A DNA stretch of 6,935 nucleotides from Syntrophaceae bacterium (GTDB taxonomy: Bacteria > Desulfobacterota > Syntrophia > Syntrophales > UBA2185), in contig JAFNGM010000084.1 of the NCBI GenBank assembly GCA_017885225.1, positions 1 through 6,935 on the forward strand, given 5' to 3'. Below the pieces are notes generated by a model, which saw only the letters and a list, made by a program, of their open reading frames with translations, made no database searches and was not told where the DNA came from. The position numbers and the translations under genes were made by a program. Each line of letters begins with the position of its first letter. Within the stretch, counting starts at the first letter, position 1. This document shows positions 5,094-6,935 of the stretch, in pieces.

Positions 5094-6935
5094 CACCTTT
5101 CGCAGGAATTGCCCCGTCAGAGACTCTTTGCTATGGATGATTTCTTCGGGCATGCCGGAGGCGACAATTCTTCCTCCGCTTGGTCCCCCTTCAGGGCCCA
5201 AGTCAATGATGTAGTCGGCGCACTTAATCACGTCCAGGTTGTGTTCTATCACTACGATGGTGTTTCCCATATCTACCAGCCTCAAAAGTACATCCAGAAG
5301 CTTTTGAATATCTGCCGCGTGAAGACCAATGGTCGGCTCGTCAAGGATATAGAGCGTGTTTCTATTTGCCCGTTTCCCCAGCTCTCTCGACAATTTGATC
5401 CGTTGGGCTTCGCCACCAGAGAGGGTCGTTGCCGACTGCCCCAGCCTGATGTAACCCATTCCGACATCAAAAAGGAGCTGAAGCTTGGATCGTATTGCCG
5501 GAATGTTATCGAAGAACAACAAGGCCTGCTTTACAGACATGTCCAGGACATCGGCGATGTTTTTATCCTTGTATTTGATGTCCAGCGTATCGAGATTGAA
5601 CCTCTTCCCGCGGCAGACATCACACGTCACATACACATCGGGGAGAAAATGCATCTCAATTTTTATTAACCCGTTTCCCTCACAGGATTCACACCGTCCT
5701 CCTTTGACATTAAAACTGAAGCGGCCCGGCTTGTAGCCTCTGATTCTTGCTTCGGGAAGCCCGGTGAAGAGATCACGGATATGGGAGAATATCCCCGTGT
5801 AGGTTACCGGGTTGGAGCGGGGGGTGCGTCCTATGGGTTGTTGGTTCATCATGATAACCCTTTCAATGCCCCCTAAATCGACAATCCGTTTCAGCTTCCC
5901 CATGCCTCCCTTATAGTGGTTGAGTCTCCGGGCGAGGGCTTTGTAGAGGGTTTCAATGACCATGGTGCTTTTGCCGGAGCCAGAAACCCCCGTGACCGCC
6001 GTGAGAAGGCCCACGGGAATCTTGATATCGATATTCTTTAAATTGTGCTCACAGGCTCCTTCCAGAACAATGAAACGGGTAGGCGATGGCCTCCTTTTTT
6101 CCGGGACGGATATGCACAGCTTGCCTGAAAGGTACATCCCCGTGAGTGATGAAGCGCATTTACTAATCTCTTCCGGAGTGCCCTGGAAGACAATATTGCC
6201 GCCGTCTGCACCCGCACCAGGTCCCATATCGATAATATAATCGGATGACATCATCATCGCTGCATCATGCTCTACGACAAGTACCGTATTGCCCATATCC
6301 CGCAACCGTTTGAGGGTGGAAATGAGCCTTGCGTTATCCCGCTGGTGAAGGCCTATGGTCGGTTCATCGAGGACATATAAAACGCCGACGAGTCCCGATC
6401 CGATCTGGGTTGCCAGCCTGATTCGCTGGCCTTCACCGCCCGAAAGGCTTCCCGATGCACGGTCCAGACTCAGGTAATCGATGCCGACATCAACGAGGAA
6501 CCTGAGCCTTTCTTTGATTTCTTTAAGGATTCTTTCGGATACCAGGGTGTCCTGGCGCGACAGCGGCAACGACGAAAAAAACTCCAGACATTCCTTGACC
6601 GAGAGCGTGCATACATCATTGATATTTTTGCCGCCTACCGCCACTGACAGACTTTCTTTCTTCAGCCGCGATCCCTGGCAGACCGGACACTCCTGTAAAT
6701 TAATATAGCGGGCAAGATCCATTCTTACGGCATTGGAATTCGTTTCCCTGTAACGGCGGTCGAGCTGGTTGAGAAGACCTTCAAAAGGCCTGCTGTAAAA
6801 ATACCGCCTGCCCCCTCTGTCGAAATAGAAGCGTATCATCTCGTTTCCAGAACCATGAAGAAGCATCGCCTGGATATCTTTGGGCAATTTATTGAAGGGA
6901 CAGTTGACATCGAAATGATAATGCTCGGACAAGGC
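5088..6935 (-). CDS. uvrA: UvrA, excinuclease ABC subunit A (partial, N-terminal third off the right edge)
   Basis: This is the damage-recognition ATPase of nucleotide excision repair; a UvrA dimer finds lesions with UvrB and loads it on DNA. The visible part, 615 codons, matches roughly the last two-thirds of the usual 940-residue protein. The frame stays open to the edge, so the TTG at 6932 is not a start. Counting that TTG codon as residue 1, I see CPVC at 82-85, the first ABC signature LSGGEGQR (163-170) and its Walker B LYVLDEPTIGLH. The second Walker A GVSGSGKS is at 315-322, QPIGRTPRSNP at 365-375, a zinc module C414/C417 with C437/C440, the second signature LSGGEAQR (504-511), and Walker B LYILDEPTIGLH. 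The first Walker A and the rest of the N terminus lie beyond the window. The gene is convergent with yjbQ and appears intact. Its C-terminal end (FLRKVL) is typical. Confidence 0.97.
   Translation of the reverse strand, partial: ALSEHYHFDVNCPFNKLPKDIQAMLLHGSGNEMIRFYFDRGGRRYFYSRPFEGLLNQLDRRYRETNSNAVRMDLARYINLQECPVCQGSRLKKESLSVAVGGKNINDVCTLSVKECLEFFSSLPLSRQDTLVSERILKEIKERLRFLVDVGIDYLSLDRASGSLSGGEGQRIRLATQIGSGLVGVLYVLDEPTIGLHQRDNARLISTLKRLRDMGNTVLVVEHDAAMMMSSDYIIDMGPGAGADGGNIVFQGTPEEISKCASSLTGMYLSGKLCISVPEKRRPSPTRFIVLEGACEHNLKNIDIKIPVGLLTAVTGVSGSGKSTMVIETLYKALARRLNHYKGGMGKLKRIVDLGGIERVIMMNQQPIGRTPRSNPVTYTGIFSHIRDLFTGLPEARIRGYKPGRFSFNVKGGRCESCEGNGLIKIEMHFLPDVYVTCDVCRGKRFNLDTLDIKYKDKNIADVLDMSVKQALLFFDNIPAIRSKLQLLFDVGMGYIRLGQSATTLSGGEAQRIKLSRELGKRANRNTLYILDEPTIGLHAADIQKLLDVLLRLVDMGNTIVVIEHNLDVIKCADYIIDLGPEGGPSGGRIVASGMPEEIIHSKESLTGQFLRKVL

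Noticed and set aside
5109..5669. A 186-codon plus-strand open frame within the uvrA region
   Set aside because: It lies wholly antisense to strongly conserved UvrA coding sequence, has no recognisable motif, and is explained as a shadow of that gene.
1..6935. A defence system, mobile element, CRISPR array, tRNA or riboswitch as the hidden novel system
   Set aside because: No nuclease/toxin pair, transposase, integrase, spaced direct-repeat array, cloverleaf or known aptamer pattern was found on either strand. The ADP-ribosylglycohydrolase and MBL pieces are broken and far apart, so they do not form a working system.

Overview
The window reads as ordinary chromosomal DNA from a Gram-negative-type, probably anaerobic bacterium. 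The evidence is a twin-arginine (Tat) exported aldo/keto reductase with two 4Fe-4S motifs, several signal peptides, and families (DUF6599, cyclophilin-like/DUF369, YjbQ) that are common in Desulfobacterota/Nitrospirota-like genomes. The taxon is an inference of low certainty: there is no rRNA, tRNA or lineage-specific marker here. I see no phage, transposase, CRISPR array or plasmid gene.

Layout, left to right. Positions 24-802 hold a two-gene unit with a 4-bp overlap: a small exported beta-rich protein, then a four-helix membrane protein with histidines placed like those of cytochrome b561. Positions 803-1012 contain no intact gene but hold the remnant of an ADP-ribosylglycohydrolase that keeps only its first residues and its C-terminal tail. 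Positions 1013-3570 hold three plus-strand genes: the Tat aldo/keto reductase-ferredoxin, an exported DUF6599 protein (corrected start at 2243), and a cyclophilin-like DUF369 protein. A GC-rich hairpin repeat separates the first two. Positions 3628-4329 encode a TrpF-like (phosphoribosylanthranilate isomerase fold) protein in which the position expected to carry the catalytic cysteine is valine. A degenerate 8-bp tandem repeat and a hairpin follow, then a YjbQ/UPF0047 gene (4421-4828, GTG start).

Positions 4829-5087 hold no intact gene. They carry a second gene remnant, an MBL-fold (ribonuclease Z-like) metallohydrolase reduced to an N-terminal piece and a C-terminal piece in different frames. 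Its stop meets the convergent uvrA gene, which occupies 5088 to the right edge on the minus strand and is cut by the window (about two-thirds of UvrA is visible).

Two themes stand out. First, both gene relics have the same shape: both ends are kept and the middle is gone, with a frame change at the join. Second, the intact genes include several orphan members of well-known folds, such as the TrpF-like protein without its cysteine next to YjbQ. I did not find a convincing new multi-gene system. The most useful observations are the two relics and the atypical TrpF-like protein.
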